From Paraburkholderia sp. (GTDB lineage Bacteria > Pseudomonadota > Gammaproteobacteria > Burkholderiales > Burkholderiaceae): DNA of 64,000 bases. The translations under genes were made by a program, and so were the position numbers. Within the stretch, counting starts at the first letter, position 1; each line of letters opens with the position of its first letter. The stretch lies in NCBI RefSeq assembly GCF_028283785.1, contig NZ_JAPWKB010000005.1, positions 62,001 through 126,000 of the forward strand. The letters are read 5' to 3'. The notes under the pieces were generated by a model that saw only the letters and a program-made list of their open reading frames with translations, was not told where the DNA came from and did not search any database. Positions 37,255 to 47,482 of the stretch are shown one piece after another.

Positions 37255-39903
37255 TTACCACTGATACATCGCGCCTCCGCCAACCGATGTCGCCGCCGAA
37301 CTCACGCCTGCGCCGACCCGCACCTTCAGACTCTGCGTAATGCGCCCGGATACGCCGACCGCGACCGCCTGATAGCCCTTGTAGCCCGCCGTCCCGACGC
37401 CGATTCCGAAGTTCTTGTTCGCGTCGAGGTCGGGAATCATCGTCATGGCCATCGCCGATGCCGCGCCGCTGTACGCGTTGCGCGCCACGTCGCGCATGCC
37501 GCCCTGGAACTGCTGCATATTGACGGCGTCGGTGGGTGCGCTGCCCGGCGCGACGTTGACGATGCGCCGCTCGCTGCCCTGCGCGCCGACCGACACCGTG
37601 TTCGCCTGATCCGCGATCGCTCCGTCGCCGAGCGCAACCGAATTCGCAGCCAGCGCCTGCGCGCCGCCGCCGAGCGCCACCGACCGCTGTCCCGACGCCT
37701 GCGCCGCCGCACCGCCACTATTGACGCCGACAAACGTGCTGTCGTTTACCTGATAGTTGCGCACGCCCTGATTGAGATCGGCGATCTGCTGGTTGGTCGT
37801 CCACAATTGCGCGCCCGTCACCGCGTCGTGACTGGTGGCGGACAGTTCGCCGTCTTTCAGATTGGTCAGCGTGACGCTCGCGCCTGACGTTTGCTGGCCG
37901 TTCGCGTCCGTGGAAGTGCCGAGCGTGACCTTGTCGTGCGCGGAACTGTCGTACTGGACGGTGTTTGCAACGGCGCTGCCGATCAAGCCGACCGAACCCT
38001 TCAAACTGGCGATATCGTCGGTATTGCGGGTCACGCGCCCATCCAGATTGCCGATCGCGCTGCCGACGTTATTCACCACCCCGCCGCCGACCGAGTACGC
38101 CGGTGCGCCGATCGTGCCGTCGCCCTGAACCGTCGCGCCGCCGCCGAGGGCGGACGCGATGCTCGCGGCGTTTGCGTACAACTGGCCGCCGTTGACCGCG
38201 TCGACACTTCGGGCGTTCACGGCGCCCGCTGTAACGCCGGTCATGACCCGGTTGCCCGACAATCCCGCGATATTGATGGACGACCCGTCCGTCGCACTGC
38301 CGATGTTGATGATTCGCGTCGTCGCGTCTTGCGTGACGATACCGATCCCGCCCGCCGCGATATCGCGCTGCAATGTGGTCAAGCCCGAATCCAGCGAACC
38401 GAGCGCATCGCCGACCGTGGTCTGCGTACCGCCCTGCACATGATAGGCAGGCGCGACGATCGTGCCGTCGTCCTGGATCTGCGCGCCGCCGCCGAGCGCC
38501 GATACCACCGGACGCACCTGTCCGAGATTGACGGCCGAGCGTTCGGTCGTCCCGGCCGCCACGTCGAGCAGTTCGCGCGCGCCGCCTACGCCCGCGAAAC
38601 TCACGTGCGCGCCGTACATGTCTTTTCCGACGTACAGATCGCGACTTGCCGCGTCCTGTCTGACCACGCCGGACGTGCCGCCGCTGAGCTTCGCGACGCT
38701 CGCGCCGAGGTCGGTCAGCGAGCCTTCCGCCGTGCTCACGCGCGTGTCGAGCGCGCCGATCTGCGTGCCGTTCGACGTGATGCGCGTGTCGAACGATTTC
38801 GCGCGCTGGTCGAGGTTCGCAATCTCCGACGCGTTCTGGCTGACGGCCTGACCGGTCGCATACAGTTGCGCGCCGTTGACGGCGTCGGTGCTGGTCTCGC
38901 TCAGCGCGGCCGCTTTCACGTTCCGGATCTGCACCGGCGTTCCGGTCTTGCCGAGCGCGACGCTGTCGTGCGCTTTCGTGTCGTAGCTGAGCGCGTCGGC
39001 GGCGGATGTCGTGACGGCAGCCGCCAGCGCCGCGCCGACGTCGTTGTAGGTGTTGCCGCCAATCGTGTAGGTGGGCTTCGTGACCATACCGTCCGCGCCG
39101 ACGGCCGCGCCGCCGCCCAACGCGTTCGTCACGCCGCCCAGCTGGGTGACGTTGACCGCATCGCCGCTGCTCGTGCCGGGCGCGACGTTGATGATCTGCC
39201 GCTTCAACGCGCTGCTGCCCACCGACACCGCATTCTCGCGATCGCCGATGGAACCGTCCCCGAGTGCCACCGAGCGGGATTCCAGCGCGCGAGCGTTGAA
39301 GCCGAGCGCGGTCGCGCCCGTTGCCGAGAAACCGGCCAGCGCGCCGCCGCCGACCGCGACCGTGGATGCGCCTTCCGCCGCGCTCAACGCGCCCAGCGAC
39401 ACGCCATCCGCGCCGCCCGCGTGGGCCGCGAAACCGACCGCGACGCCGCGCTCGCTGTTGTAGCCGATGGACGCCAGCGAACCGATTGCGGTCGCCCGTT
39501 CGCTGTTCGACCACGCGCCCGCGCCGATCACCGTGTCATCCGCGGCCGCCGAAGTAGCCTGCGCGCCGATCGTCACCGAACTCGCGCCGCCCGCATGCGC
39601 CAGCAGCCCGATGGCCATCGCGTCCACCGCGTTTGCATCGACCGTGGCCGGCCCATTCCGCACGCCTTTCGTGTTGATCGCGAGGTAATCGGCGGCGGGC
39701 AGCGGAACCAGTCGCAACGTGCTCCGTGTGTTGTCGCACGTTTGCGCTTCAGGATCGCATTCGACCGCGCGCGCAGACGACGCCAATGCAAATGCGCTTA
39801 ATACACCTGCGCCGGCGATTATTAACGCGCTTTTCGCCGACCTCCGCCGAACAGTCTCATAACGTGATAAGGCCAAATAAGATTTCTGCAAAATCGACTC
39901 CAT
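37255..39903 (-). CDS. trimeric autotransporter adhesin (YadA-like)
   Basis: 882 residues. Signal region with a hydrophobic core (SALIIAGAGVLSAFALASSA then RAV). A YadA-type head follows with repeats such as AVGGGALAGFSATGATALG and SVALGDGSIGDRENAVSVGS. Neck and stalk modules come next (DAVNVTQLGGV; TDAVNGAQLYATGQAV; SVDAVNGGQLYANAAS). The C-terminal YadA anchor has about 70 residues (NKNFGIGVGTAGYKGYQAVA ... GGAMYQW) and forms a 12-stranded barrel in the trimer. It binds surfaces or host factors. The ATG has no good ribosome site; a 23-codon frame with a strong one overlaps its start. Confidence 0.92.
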   Translation of the reverse strand: MESILQKSYLALSRYETVRRRSAKSALIIAGAGVLSAFALASSARAVECDPEAQTCDNTRSTLRLVPLPAADYLAINTKGVRNGPATVDANAVDAMAIGLLAHAGGASSVTIGAQATSAAADDTVIGAGAWSNSERATAIGSLASIGYNSERGVAVGFAAHAGGADGVSLGALSAAEGASTVAVGGGALAGFSATGATALGFNARALESRSVALGDGSIGDRENAVSVGSSALKRQIINVAPGTSSGDAVNVTQLGGVTNALGGGAAVGADGMVTKPTYTIGGNTYNDVGAALAAAVTTSAADALSYDTKAHDSVALGKTGTPVQIRNVKAAALSETSTDAVNGAQLYATGQAVSQNASEIANLDQRAKSFDTRITSNGTQIGALDTRVSTAEGSLTDLGASVAKLSGGTSGVVRQDAASRDLYVGKDMYGAHVSFAGVGGARELLDVAAGTTERSAVNLGQVRPVVSALGGGAQIQDDGTIVAPAYHVQGGTQTTVGDALGSLDSGLTTLQRDIAAGGIGIVTQDATTRIINIGSATDGSSINIAGLSGNRVMTGVTAGAVNARSVDAVNGGQLYANAASIASALGGGATVQGDGTIGAPAYSVGGGVVNNVGSAIGNLDGRVTRNTDDIASLKGSVGLIGSAVANTVQYDSSAHDKVTLGTSTDANGQQTSGASVTLTNLKDGELSATSHDAVTGAQLWTTNQQIADLNQGVRNYQVNDSTFVGVNSGGAAAQASGQRSVALGGGAQALAANSVALGDGAIADQANTVSVGAQGSERRIVNVAPGSAPTDAVNMQQFQGGMRDVARNAYSGAASAMAMTMIPDLDANKNFGIGVGTAGYKGYQAVAVGVSGRITQSLKVRVGAGVSSAATSVGGGAMYQW

Positions 39904-39928
39904 AATTCTTATTAAAACTTGAGACCAT
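39857..39928 (-). CDS. possible 23-residue upstream frame overlapping the adhesin start
   Basis: ATG at 39928 has GGAGG seven bases upstream, the best ribosome site in front of the adhesin gene. It encodes MVSSFNKNYGVDFAEILFGL plus three residues, then stops 47 bases inside the adhesin coding region in another frame. It could couple or limit adhesin translation. It may also mark a lost start or frameshift in the adhesin. Not known to make a protein. Confidence 0.35.
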   Translation of the reverse strand: MVSSFNKNYGVDFAEILFGLITL

Positions 39929-40347
39929 TAAGAAACCTCCATATAGCTGGAGTACCAAAAGCATTACCTCCACGCGTTGCCGGATTCAATTGACTGGTTT
40001 TGATATGCGGCCGCGCGGCGCGTCGCCCGTAAAATCGACACGCCTTGTTTTTACGTCGATAACGGATGACGGCAAATACGTAAATTCCTAAATGCGCTAA
40101 AAATATCTTTTCAGGTTAATACCTGCGCAAGCCGTTTTTCGATTAGGACGATGGTCGAGCGGGGTTTTTAAAACGGGAAGATTTGAAACCAGTCTATTGA
40201 TCGGGAGTCGAAAAAACACCCTGGCCGAATGGCCGATGCCGGATTCAGCGCGAAGCTGTCACACTCGTGAATCACGCAGCACCGACAATCGGACCGGGCG
40301 TCTGCCATATATCTGCCTGTTTGCCGTTTATCCGCACGGAGGTTTCA
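39904..40347. other. AT-rich divergent region between adhesin and DUF2278 gene
   Basis: 444 bases, clearly richer in A and T than the flanking genes, especially at 39900-39970 and 40060-40160. It must hold both promoters. Except for the overlapping short frame at 39857-39928 and the GGAGG before the DUF2278 gene, I see no feature. The base composition would suit silencing by H-NS-like proteins. Confidence 0.5.
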
Positions 40348-41016
40348 TTGAGTCTTGCTTACGGCTTTGTCAAATCGAAGGTCAAACGCGTCGCGGGACT
40401 CAAGTCCGCGGGCCACGGCCACGAAATCCAGTATCACGTTCACGTGACGCTGGCGGTGCCCGGCGGCGACTGGGACGTCGCGATCAACGTCGGCACCAAC
40501 GACTCCGACGACCTGCTCCAATACAAGCTCGTCTACGACTTCGCGCATCCCGTCACGCAAACGCTCGCGAACGCGTCCGAGGGCTATCACTCGCTGACAG
40601 ACCAGCACGCGTTGCCCGCGCTCGACTTCATGCGCAGCGATGTGCTGGACAACACCGGCACGTGGCGCGCCAGCGACGTGATGGACGGCACCGAAAACGC
40701 CGAGCCGATTCCGTCGGTGCTACGGCTCGTGAACGCCGCGCAGCAAAAGGGTTTGGACCTGTACGTGTTCGGCCGCGAATACTCGGAAGGCAACGGCATT
40801 CACGACACGCATATGAACCAGGGATCGAGCGGCTCGTTCCTGCATCGCCAGGGCGACGACAGTAACGACCACAACGACATCTGGCAGGACGGCGCGCTGA
40901 TGGTCGATCTGGCCGGCGCGCAATGGGCGGCGTATTTCGCCGCGTTCGAGCGGCAAGCCGTTCCGACCGACGCACTCGGCAATCCGCTTCCCGACGCCGG
41001 TCCGATCACACGCTGA
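40348..41016 (+). CDS. DUF2278 family protein, TTG start
   Basis: 222 residues. TTG is chosen as start because GGAGG lies five bases upstream (40339-40343) and the resulting N-terminus (MSLAYGFVKSKVKR) matches how DUF2278 proteins begin. Family features: HYHVHVTL-like segment (EIQYHVHVTLAVPGGDWDVA), INVGTNDSDDLLQYKLVYDF, and the final DNDHNDIWQDGA-like region (SNDHNDIWQDGALMVDL). The function is unknown. It is divergent from the adhesin and convergent with the phosphatase. Confidence 0.85.
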   Translation: MSLAYGFVKSKVKRVAGLKSAGHGHEIQYHVHVTLAVPGGDWDVAINVGTNDSDDLLQYKLVYDFAHPVTQTLANASEGYHSLTDQHALPALDFMRSDVLDNTGTWRASDVMDGTENAEPIPSVLRLVNAAQQKGLDLYVFGREYSEGNGIHDTHMNQGSSGSFLHRQGDDSNDHNDIWQDGALMVDLAGAQWAAYFAAFERQAVPTDALGNPLPDAGPITR

Positions 41017-41018
41017 CG

Positions 41019-41050
41019 CGATGCGGCGATGCGGCGATACGGCGATACAG
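41019..41050. repeat. short tandem repeat, four 8-base units
   Basis: Four near-identical CGATRCGG units follow one another directly after the DUF2278 stop (CGATGCGG twice, then CGATACGG, then CGATACAG). Such a simple-sequence tract can vary in copy number, but it is outside coding sequence. Confidence 0.7.
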
Positions 41051-41130
41051 CGACACCGCACACGCATCGCCGACGAACCCCGGCACAGCGGCAACCGCAC
41101 CGCCGCGCCGGGATCGCATGCTGCAAAAAA

Positions 41131-42816
41131 TCAGCCGCGCCGGTCTTTCGACAGGACGATCGTTTCGAATAGCTCGTAATTCGCGGTCGGCGTCTGGTCG
41201 GCGCCGGGCGCGTGGTAGTAGCGCATCGTGATCGTGGTCTTGCCGCCCGGCTTGCCCGGCTCATGGTCGAACACGGCGATGCCATAGCCGGTTCCGGTAT
41301 CGCGTTGCGCTGACCAGATTGCATCTTCGACGGCGTCGGCCGTGTGGCGCACGAAGGTGCCGGCGCTCGGGCCCGGCACCGGACGGTTCGGCCGCGTGAA
41401 CACCTGCGCCTGCGGGTTGCCTGTGCCCGTGTCGAGGCCGTACACGTCGAGCGGCGCACTGGTGCCGCCGCCGCCGAGAATCAGATGGATCGTGCCGTGA
41501 CTCGTATCGAACGTCCCGTCGACCGAATGCGAGGTCGTCACCGGACGCGGCTGCAACGTATCGACGCGCGCGCCGGTCGTCGTATCGGTGCCGGCGTGAT
41601 GATTGCAGCCGCGAACCGGATAGCTGCGCTCGTAGTCGTGATCGTGGCCGCACAGCACGAGATCGACCCCATACCGGTCGAACAGCGGCAGCCATGCCTC
41701 GCGGATGCCTTTATCCGAGCCGTTGCCGGTCTTTGACGAACTCAGCGCGTCCTGATGCATCTGCACGACGATCCAGTCGATATCCGGATCGTCGTTGGCA
41801 TGACGCAAGGTCTTTTCCAGCCAGCGCGTCTGCTCGCCGTTGCTGTAACCGCGAATGTAAAACGACGTGCCGGGCGGGATCGGCGCATTGCCGGTGCTGG
41901 CGGCCGGCACCAGCGGGCTCGGACCCGCGACGAACGCGGCGGCATCCTGATAAACCACGTCGTCCGCATCCAGCGACACGAACAGCACCGAACTCACGCG
42001 GAAGCTGTACCAGCGGCCCGGAAACCGCGTGCCGTTGTCGGGCAGCGTGTAGCGCGTCAGATACGACGTCAGCCCTTGCACGCCGTTGTGAAACTCGACC
42101 TCGTGGTTGCCCGGACACGGCATCCACGGACGGTTGCTCGACGACGTCTGATTGTTGTTGCCGAAGTCGCGCCACACGTCCGGCTGATGCGCCGGGTTCA
42201 GGTTCGCGTAGCAAAGATCGCCGTTCAGCAAATGGAACAGCGGCTGGAAGCGCTCGACCGCCTGCACGGCGAAACGGCTCTGCGGCGACGACAACACCCA
42301 GCCGGTATTGGGCGTCGCGAGGTCGCCGTAGCTGGTCCAGCGGAATGGCGTGCGACCGCGCGGCGCAGTATCGAAACTCGCGGAGAACGGGCTCGCGGCG
42401 TTGCTGTCGTTGTCGGCGGTGACGTCGTATTGGTAGCGCGTCGCGGCATGCAGATCGCGCAGATGCGCGTGGTACGTACAGACGATCTCGCCGTTCAGAC
42501 CGTCGGTGTAGGTGCGCAACACGCCGTGCACGGTCGTCTTCGTGCCGTTCGGCCCGCTCACCACGACGCGCGGATTGCTCGCCTGCGCGAGCGAGGCCCA
42601 GGAGACCACCACTTCCGACGCAGGATCCGCGCCCCAGGTCAAGTGGACCTGCTCAGGCGTGCCGTCGGGTGTCGCCGTCGCGGATCGTGCGGGTCCGGCG
42701 ATCGTGCCGGCGGCGGTCGCGAATCCGGACGCGCCCGCGAGTTTGAGGAAGCCGCGGCGAGACACCGTCGCGTTCGGCTCGGTCGTCGACACATCGGAAA
42801 CAGGCTTGTTGGACAT
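41131..42816 (-). CDS. Tat-exported purple-acid-phosphatase-like metallophosphoesterase
   Basis: 561 residues. A twin-arginine signal (SRRGFLKLAGASGFATAAG) leads to a fibronectin-III-like N-domain (EQVHLTWGADPASEVVVSWA). The metallophosphatase domain then shows the five conserved blocks: SYGDLATPN, LNGDLCYANLN, PGNHEVEF, VQMHQDALSS and CGHDHDYERSYP. These are the binuclear metal ligands of purple acid phosphatases, secreted to release phosphate from esters. The start is the Met of MSNKPVSD; the open frame extends further without a signal sequence. Confidence 0.9.
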   Translation of the reverse strand: MSNKPVSDVSTTEPNATVSRRGFLKLAGASGFATAAGTIAGPARSATATPDGTPEQVHLTWGADPASEVVVSWASLAQASNPRVVVSGPNGTKTTVHGVLRTYTDGLNGEIVCTYHAHLRDLHAATRYQYDVTADNDSNAASPFSASFDTAPRGRTPFRWTSYGDLATPNTGWVLSSPQSRFAVQAVERFQPLFHLLNGDLCYANLNPAHQPDVWRDFGNNNQTSSSNRPWMPCPGNHEVEFHNGVQGLTSYLTRYTLPDNGTRFPGRWYSFRVSSVLFVSLDADDVVYQDAAAFVAGPSPLVPAASTGNAPIPPGTSFYIRGYSNGEQTRWLEKTLRHANDDPDIDWIVVQMHQDALSSSKTGNGSDKGIREAWLPLFDRYGVDLVLCGHDHDYERSYPVRGCNHHAGTDTTTGARVDTLQPRPVTTSHSVDGTFDTSHGTIHLILGGGGTSAPLDVYGLDTGTGNPQAQVFTRPNRPVPGPSAGTFVRHTADAVEDAIWSAQRDTGTGYGIAVFDHEPGKPGGKTTITMRYYHAPGADQTPTANYELFETIVLSKDRRG

Positions 42817-43012
42817 GGTTTGTTCTCGTGCGGGGAAGAGCCGGGCATCGTCTTCGAACGGGACGATCGTTACGACCACATTATTCGCACGCGTATGACC
42901 CGCCGATGACAGCCGCAGCCGGCGGATCGCGCTGGACAACCAGGGAGGACACGGAAAAGCGCCGGAGAGAACGGCAACGCACGATACGGCGCATCATCGC
43001 GCCGCGCATGCG

Positions 43013-44242
43013 TCATCCGGTGGTGTCGAGCCGCACCGGAAACACGATATCGAACGCGGTGCCTTCGCCTTCGCGCGACACGAAACGGATCTCGCCGTCC
43101 AGCACACGGCTCAATTCCTTGACGATCGCGAGACCGAGCCCCGCGCCCGGCACATCGGGCGATGCGGCTCGTTCGAACTCGCGAAACACGCGCTCGCGAT
43201 CCGCCGCGCGAATGCCGACGCCCGTATCCGCGACGTGCAGCCGCCAGTGGTCGTCGCCGTCGGCAAACATTGCGAAGCCGATTTCGCCCGCCCGGGTGTA
43301 TTTCGACGCGTTGGTCAGCAGGTTCAGCGCGACCTGCTTGAGCTTGAGCCGGTTGCTGTCGATCTCGCTCAACGCCGGGTCGAACGATGCGACGAGTGCG
43401 AGGCCTTTGCCTTCGATGGCGGGTTTGCAGCTTGCGACCAGTTCATCGAACAGTTCGCGCAGATCGAAACGCTCGATGGCAACCGGGTTCGCGTCGCCGA
43501 GCACGATCGAATATTCGACCAGTTCATCGACCAGCGTCTTCATGTCGGCGGCCTGGCGCGTCGCCAGCGCCAACGCGGCATCGAGCTTGGCGGGCGCGCG
43601 CGACATCAGTTGCAGCGCCATCGAAAACACATTCAGGAAATTGCGCAGATCGTGCACGACGCTGCGCGTGATCTGCATTCTGGATTCGTGGAGATCGGAG
43701 ACGAGGCGCTGCTTGAGCTTCAGCTCGGCGTTCGCGCGTTCCAGACGGCCGGTGTATTCGTCGATCTTGCGGTCACGCTCGGTGACGACCTCGCGGATCG
43801 ACGTCAGCGTGACGAAGCTGACGGCTTCATCGATCAACTGCCGTGCGCGTTCCTCGTGACGCCGCGTGAAACCCGCCCGCGACTCGCTGAACTCGACGAT
43901 CGCGCCCGCGAGCATTTGCCGGAACAGGTCGAGTTCGCGCACCAGTTCATCGATCCGGTAACCCTGCCGCCAACGCAATTTGCCGTGCTGGCGCGCATCG
44001 CGTTCGATCGCGGGCTCGACCTGGTCGAAGTCCTGGTCCTGCAACGCGACGCAGATTTCTTCGAGAATATTGGGGATGTGATCGGCAAGCTGTTCGTAAG
44101 TCAGCCGGTCCGAGTCGGTCAACTCGGCATCGTGAAAGACCGCGCGCATCCAGCGTTCGGTCAGTTCGACACGGTGCTGCCTGAGATGCTCGGCGAATAT
44201 GTGAAGCGCGCCAGTCGGCTTGTCCGGCAAAGGCATGACCAT
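43013..44242 (-). CDS. sensor histidine kinase with RsbRD-type N-terminal domain
   Basis: 409 residues, no membrane segments. The first ~140 residues are an all-helical RsbRD_N-like sensing domain. Residues about 158-190 are a coiled coil. Catalytic parts: phospho-acceptor His 197 in SVVHDLRNFLN, N-box NLLTNASKYT, G1 DTGVGI and G2 GAGLGLAI. A cytoplasmic kinase; the partner regulator is not adjacent, so it is an orphan kinase. It is followed on the same strand, 196 bases further, by the purple acid phosphatase gene. Confidence 0.88.
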   Translation of the reverse strand: MVMPLPDKPTGALHIFAEHLRQHRVELTERWMRAVFHDAELTDSDRLTYEQLADHIPNILEEICVALQDQDFDQVEPAIERDARQHGKLRWRQGYRIDELVRELDLFRQMLAGAIVEFSESRAGFTRRHEERARQLIDEAVSFVTLTSIREVVTERDRKIDEYTGRLERANAELKLKQRLVSDLHESRMQITRSVVHDLRNFLNVFSMALQLMSRAPAKLDAALALATRQAADMKTLVDELVEYSIVLGDANPVAIERFDLRELFDELVASCKPAIEGKGLALVASFDPALSEIDSNRLKLKQVALNLLTNASKYTRAGEIGFAMFADGDDHWRLHVADTGVGIRAADRERVFREFERAASPDVPGAGLGLAIVKELSRVLDGEIRFVSREGEGTAFDIVFPVRLDTTG

Positions 44243-44440
44243 GAGCTCGACACCTGCCGCCGCGAACGGCGGGAAACGACTGCATTGGCTGAATGCGAAA
44301 GCGACTGCCCGCTTGCCGGCACGCCCGGAACCGCGTGGAAACCGGCAAGCGTTGTGTTTGAGTATGCGCGCTTTTCCCGGCGGAAATCTGTCCGGTGAGC
44401 GCGAGCGGCGCGCGGCTTTCTTCGGACCAAACGCCGTATT

Positions 44441-45202
44441 TCAGCTCTTCAGACGGTAGCCGGTCCGGAAAATCCACGCGACGATGCCGAGGAATACCGC
44501 GAGGAACAGCGCGGTCATGCCGAGACTGACCGCGACGTTCACGTCGGCCATACCGTAGAACGCCCAGCGAAACCCGCTGACCAGATAGACGATCGGATTG
44601 AACAGCGTGACCACTCTCCAGAACGGCGACAGCATATCGACCGAATAGAAACTGCCGCCGAGAAACGTCAACGGTGTGATGATCAACAGCGGCACCAGTT
44701 GCAGTTTCTCGAAGCTGTCGGCCCATATGCCGATAATGAAACCGAACAGGCTGAACGTGACCGCCGTCAGCACCAGAAACAGAATCATCCAGAACGGATG
44801 CAGGATTTGCAGCGGCACGAACAGGCCGGCAGTGGCAAGAATGATCAGGCCCAGCAGGATGGACTTCGTCGCGGCCGCCCCGACGTAGCTGACGACAATC
44901 TCAAGATACGAGACCGGCGCGGACAGCAATTCGTAGATCGTGCCGGTAAAACGCGGAAAGTAGATGCCGAACGACGCGTTCGAAATGCTCTGCGACAACA
45001 GCGACAGCATGATCAGACCCGGCACGATAAACGCACCGTAGCTGATCCCGTTGACTTCCTTGATGCGCGAGCCGATGGCCGCGCCGAACACGACGAAATA
45101 CAACGAGGTGGAGATGACCGGCGCGATGATGCTCTGCATCAGCGTGCGCCACGTGCGCGCCATTTCGAAGCGGTAGATCGCGCGGATTGCGTACAGATTC
45201 AT
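44441..45202 (-). CDS. ABC-2 type permease (YadH-like)
   Basis: 253 residues, six transmembrane helices, ABC2_membrane family ([60 protein letters not shown]). Together with the ATPase three bases upstream it forms an exporter of the YadG/YadH or NodI/NodJ kind. Substrate unknown. GGAG lies seven bases before the ATG. Confidence 0.9.
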   Translation of the reverse strand: MNLYAIRAIYRFEMARTWRTLMQSIIAPVISTSLYFVVFGAAIGSRIKEVNGISYGAFIVPGLIMLSLLSQSISNASFGIYFPRFTGTIYELLSAPVSYLEIVVSYVGAAATKSILLGLIILATAGLFVPLQILHPFWMILFLVLTAVTFSLFGFIIGIWADSFEKLQLVPLLIITPLTFLGGSFYSVDMLSPFWRVVTLFNPIVYLVSGFRWAFYGMADVNVAVSLGMTALFLAVFLGIVAWIFRTGYRLKS

Positions 45203-45205
45203 GGT

Positions 45206-46183
45206 TCAGCTCCGGGTTGCGCGTTGTGCTTCGACCTGTTCGGCGGTGGACTTGCCGCCGTTTTCGCCATGCAGCAGGCCAACGAAAATATCCTCCAGCG
45301 AGCTTTGCGTGGTGTGCAGATCCTTGAACGGAATGCCCGCGTCGTCGAGTGCCTTGAGCAGCGTGGCGATGCTTGCGCGGTCGCCTTCGGCGTCGTAGGT
45401 GTAGATCAGTTCGCCGCCGTCTTTCGACAGTTCGACGTTATAGGCAGCCAACGCGGGCGGCACGCTTTGCAGCGGATTGTCCAGTTGCAAGGTCAACTGC
45501 TTCTTGCCGAGCTTGCGCATCAGTTCGGTCTTGTCTTCGACCAGCATGATCTCCCCGCCGTTGATCACGCCGATCCGGTCGGCCATTTCTTCCGCTTCCT
45601 CGATGTAGTGCGTGGTCAGGATAATGGTCACGCCGTTGTCCTTCAGCGAACGCACGAGGTTCCACATGTCGCGTCGCAATTCGACGTCCACGCCCGCCGT
45701 GGGTTCGTCGAGGAACAGCACACGCGGTTCGTGCGACAGCGCCTTCGCAATCAGCACGCGCCGCTTCATCCCGCCCGAAAGCGTGATGATCTTGTTGTTC
45801 CGCTTGTCCCACAGCGCGAGGTCTTTCAGCACCTTCTCGATGTAGGCCGGGTTCTTCGGTTTGCCGAACAGACCGCGGCTGAACGAAACGGTCGCCCAGA
45901 CGGTTTCGAACGAATCCGTGGTCAGTTCCTGCGGCACCAGTCCGATCATTTCGCGTGCGGCGCGGTAGTCGGTGAGGATGTTGCGGCCATCGACCATCAC
46001 CGTGCCGCCGGTCGGATTGACGATCCCGCAGATGATGCTGATCAACGTGGTCTTGCCCGCGCCGTTCGGGCCGAGCAACGCGAAGATTTCGCCGCGGCGA
46101 ATCTCCAGATTGATGTTCTTCAGCGCCTTGAAGCCGGTGCCGTAGGTTTTTGAAAGCTGTGAGACGGAGACGATCGGTGGCAT
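45206..46183 (-). CDS. ABC transporter ATP-binding protein (YadG-like)
   Basis: 325 residues. Walker [10 protein letters not shown]-loop VPQELTTDS, signature [15 protein letters not shown], Walker [13 protein letters not shown] and the switch His in LTTHYIEEA. The C-terminal ~80 residues are the extra domain found in YadG-type exporters. It drives the permease whose start lies three bases after its stop. The start is the Met of [10 protein letters not shown]; the frame stays open upstream and an earlier Met (MRAGIRNP) is possible. Confidence 0.92.
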   Translation of the reverse strand: MPPIVSVSQLSKTYGTGFKALKNINLEIRRGEIFALLGPNGAGKTTLISIICGIVNPTGGTVMVDGRNILTDYRAAREMIGLVPQELTTDSFETVWATVSFSRGLFGKPKNPAYIEKVLKDLALWDKRNNKIITLSGGMKRRVLIAKALSHEPRVLFLDEPTAGVDVELRRDMWNLVRSLKDNGVTIILTTHYIEEAEEMADRIGVINGGEIMLVEDKTELMRKLGKKQLTLQLDNPLQSVPPALAAYNVELSKDGGELIYTYDAEGDRASIATLLKALDDAGIPFKDLHTTQSSLEDIFVGLLHGENGGKSTAEQVEAQRATRS

Positions 46184-46396
46184 GGACGCGACAGTTGGAT
46201 TGCGGATTCCCGCACGCATCGACGGTCGGAGCCGACGCGCGGCGGGTCGAGCCCCACGCACGATACGGCGTCGGGGCGGTCAGGCCTCCCGCAATGTAAT
46301 CGATACGGACGAAGCCTGCAGGCGGTGAAGGCCCGGGACGGTTGCGTGCTCACCGGTCGGCGGGGGCGAAAACCGGCCGCCGACCGGTTCGCGCAA

Positions 46397-47482
46397 TCAG
46401 CCCAGCGCCGGAGCGGCCATCTCGATCCGTACTTCGAGCCGCCCCGTATCGACGCCCATCGTATTGCGCTGCGACGGCGCGCGAAATTCGTCGAGCGCGT
46501 CGCGTTGTGTCTGCGTGCCGATATCGAGAAACGCGAGCAGTTCCGCGACCACCGCATACAGCACGCCGATATTGCCGTCCTCCACCTTGACCGCGATACC
46601 CAGGCCGCGATGCACGCCGTCCGCGCCCAGCCGTTCGGTATGCGCCGACGGCCGCACGCCGATCGCATAACTGCCGTCGGCGCCGACCTTGCCGATCAGC
46701 GCGCCGTCGAACGCCTGCATCAGCAACGTGCAGAAGCGCCCTTCGCCGCCCACCATGTCCGGATACGACGACATCGCGCGATAGATCCGGCCCAGCGCGA
46801 GCGTGCGTGGATTGTCGGCATTGACGGCGTCGGGCGCCGCCGCCGCGGCGATTCGCGCGTACATCCGCGCAAGGCGGTCCAGCGGGAATGCCGGCGTCGG
46901 CAGATTGCAGCCGTCGATGGCCCATTCGACGTCGTCTTCCGGCAACTCGCACAGGCTGGCCACGGTTTCGCGCACGCGCACCTGCAACGGATGATCCGGG
47001 AAATGATAGTTGCGGATCGCTGCGCCGATCGCCTGCGCGCCGGCCAGCATGCCGGCGTGCTTGCCCGAACAGTTGCTGCACACGCCGCCGGGCACGAAGT
47101 CGCGCCGGATCCAGTCGCGCCAGACTTCATCCGACAGCGGCGCATGGCCGCCGCAACGCAGATCGTCCTCGCCCGCCTGCGCCTTCGCGAGCATCTGGCG
47201 CGTGCGTTCGATATGACGCGGCTCGCTGCTGTGCGAGCCGCACATCAATGCGAGATCAGCTTCGTCGAAACCGAAACGCTCCAGCGCGCCGGTTTCGAGC
47301 ACGGCCAGCGCCTGCGCAGGTTTTGCCGCCGAGCGCGCGAGTGTCATCCGCGTGGCATCGTCCGCGGCGAACAGCAAACGGCCGTCTGCATCGACGACCG
47401 CGACATGCACACGATGCGTATTTTCAATCGATTCGCCGCGATACATCGTGGCGGCAACGGCTAGTGAGCGAAGCGTCGTCAT
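46397..47482 (-). CDS. asparaginase, rhizobial (thermolabile, PF06089) type
   Basis: 361 residues. Matches Rhizobium etli-type L-asparaginase, unrelated to E. coli AnsA/AnsB. Motifs: MTLARSAAKPAQALAVLETG (the S-x-x-K catalytic region), CGSHSSEPRHIERT, and VCSNCSGKHAGMLAGAQAIG with the structural and zinc-site Cys, then AIDGCNLPTPAFPL. Hydrolyses asparagine to aspartate and ammonia. Start taken as the Met of MTTLRSLAV; no strong ribosome site is seen. It is divergent from the phytochrome gene. Confidence 0.9.
   Translation of the reverse strand: MTTLRSLAVAATMYRGESIENTHRVHVAVVDADGRLLFAADDATRMTLARSAAKPAQALAVLETGALERFGFDEADLALMCGSHSSEPRHIERTRQMLAKAQAGEDDLRCGGHAPLSDEVWRDWIRRDFVPGGVCSNCSGKHAGMLAGAQAIGAAIRNYHFPDHPLQVRVRETVASLCELPEDDVEWAIDGCNLPTPAFPLDRLARMYARIAAAAAPDAVNADNPRTLALGRIYRAMSSYPDMVGGEGRFCTLLMQAFDGALIGKVGADGSYAIGVRPSAHTERLGADGVHRGLGIAVKVEDGNIGVLYAVVAELLAFLDIGTQTQRDALDEFRAPSQRNTMGVDTGRLEVRIEMAAPALG

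Noticed and set aside
37891-39801. 636-codon plus-strand frame opposite the adhesin
   Set aside because: It mirrors the repetitive GC-rich adhesin gene; the product is Arg/Ala/Asp-rich with no domain and no start signal.
37255-39903. Repeats in the adhesin gene as a CRISPR or tandem array
   Set aside because: They are in-frame protein repeats of YadA head and stalk modules with variable sequence, not direct DNA repeats with spacers.
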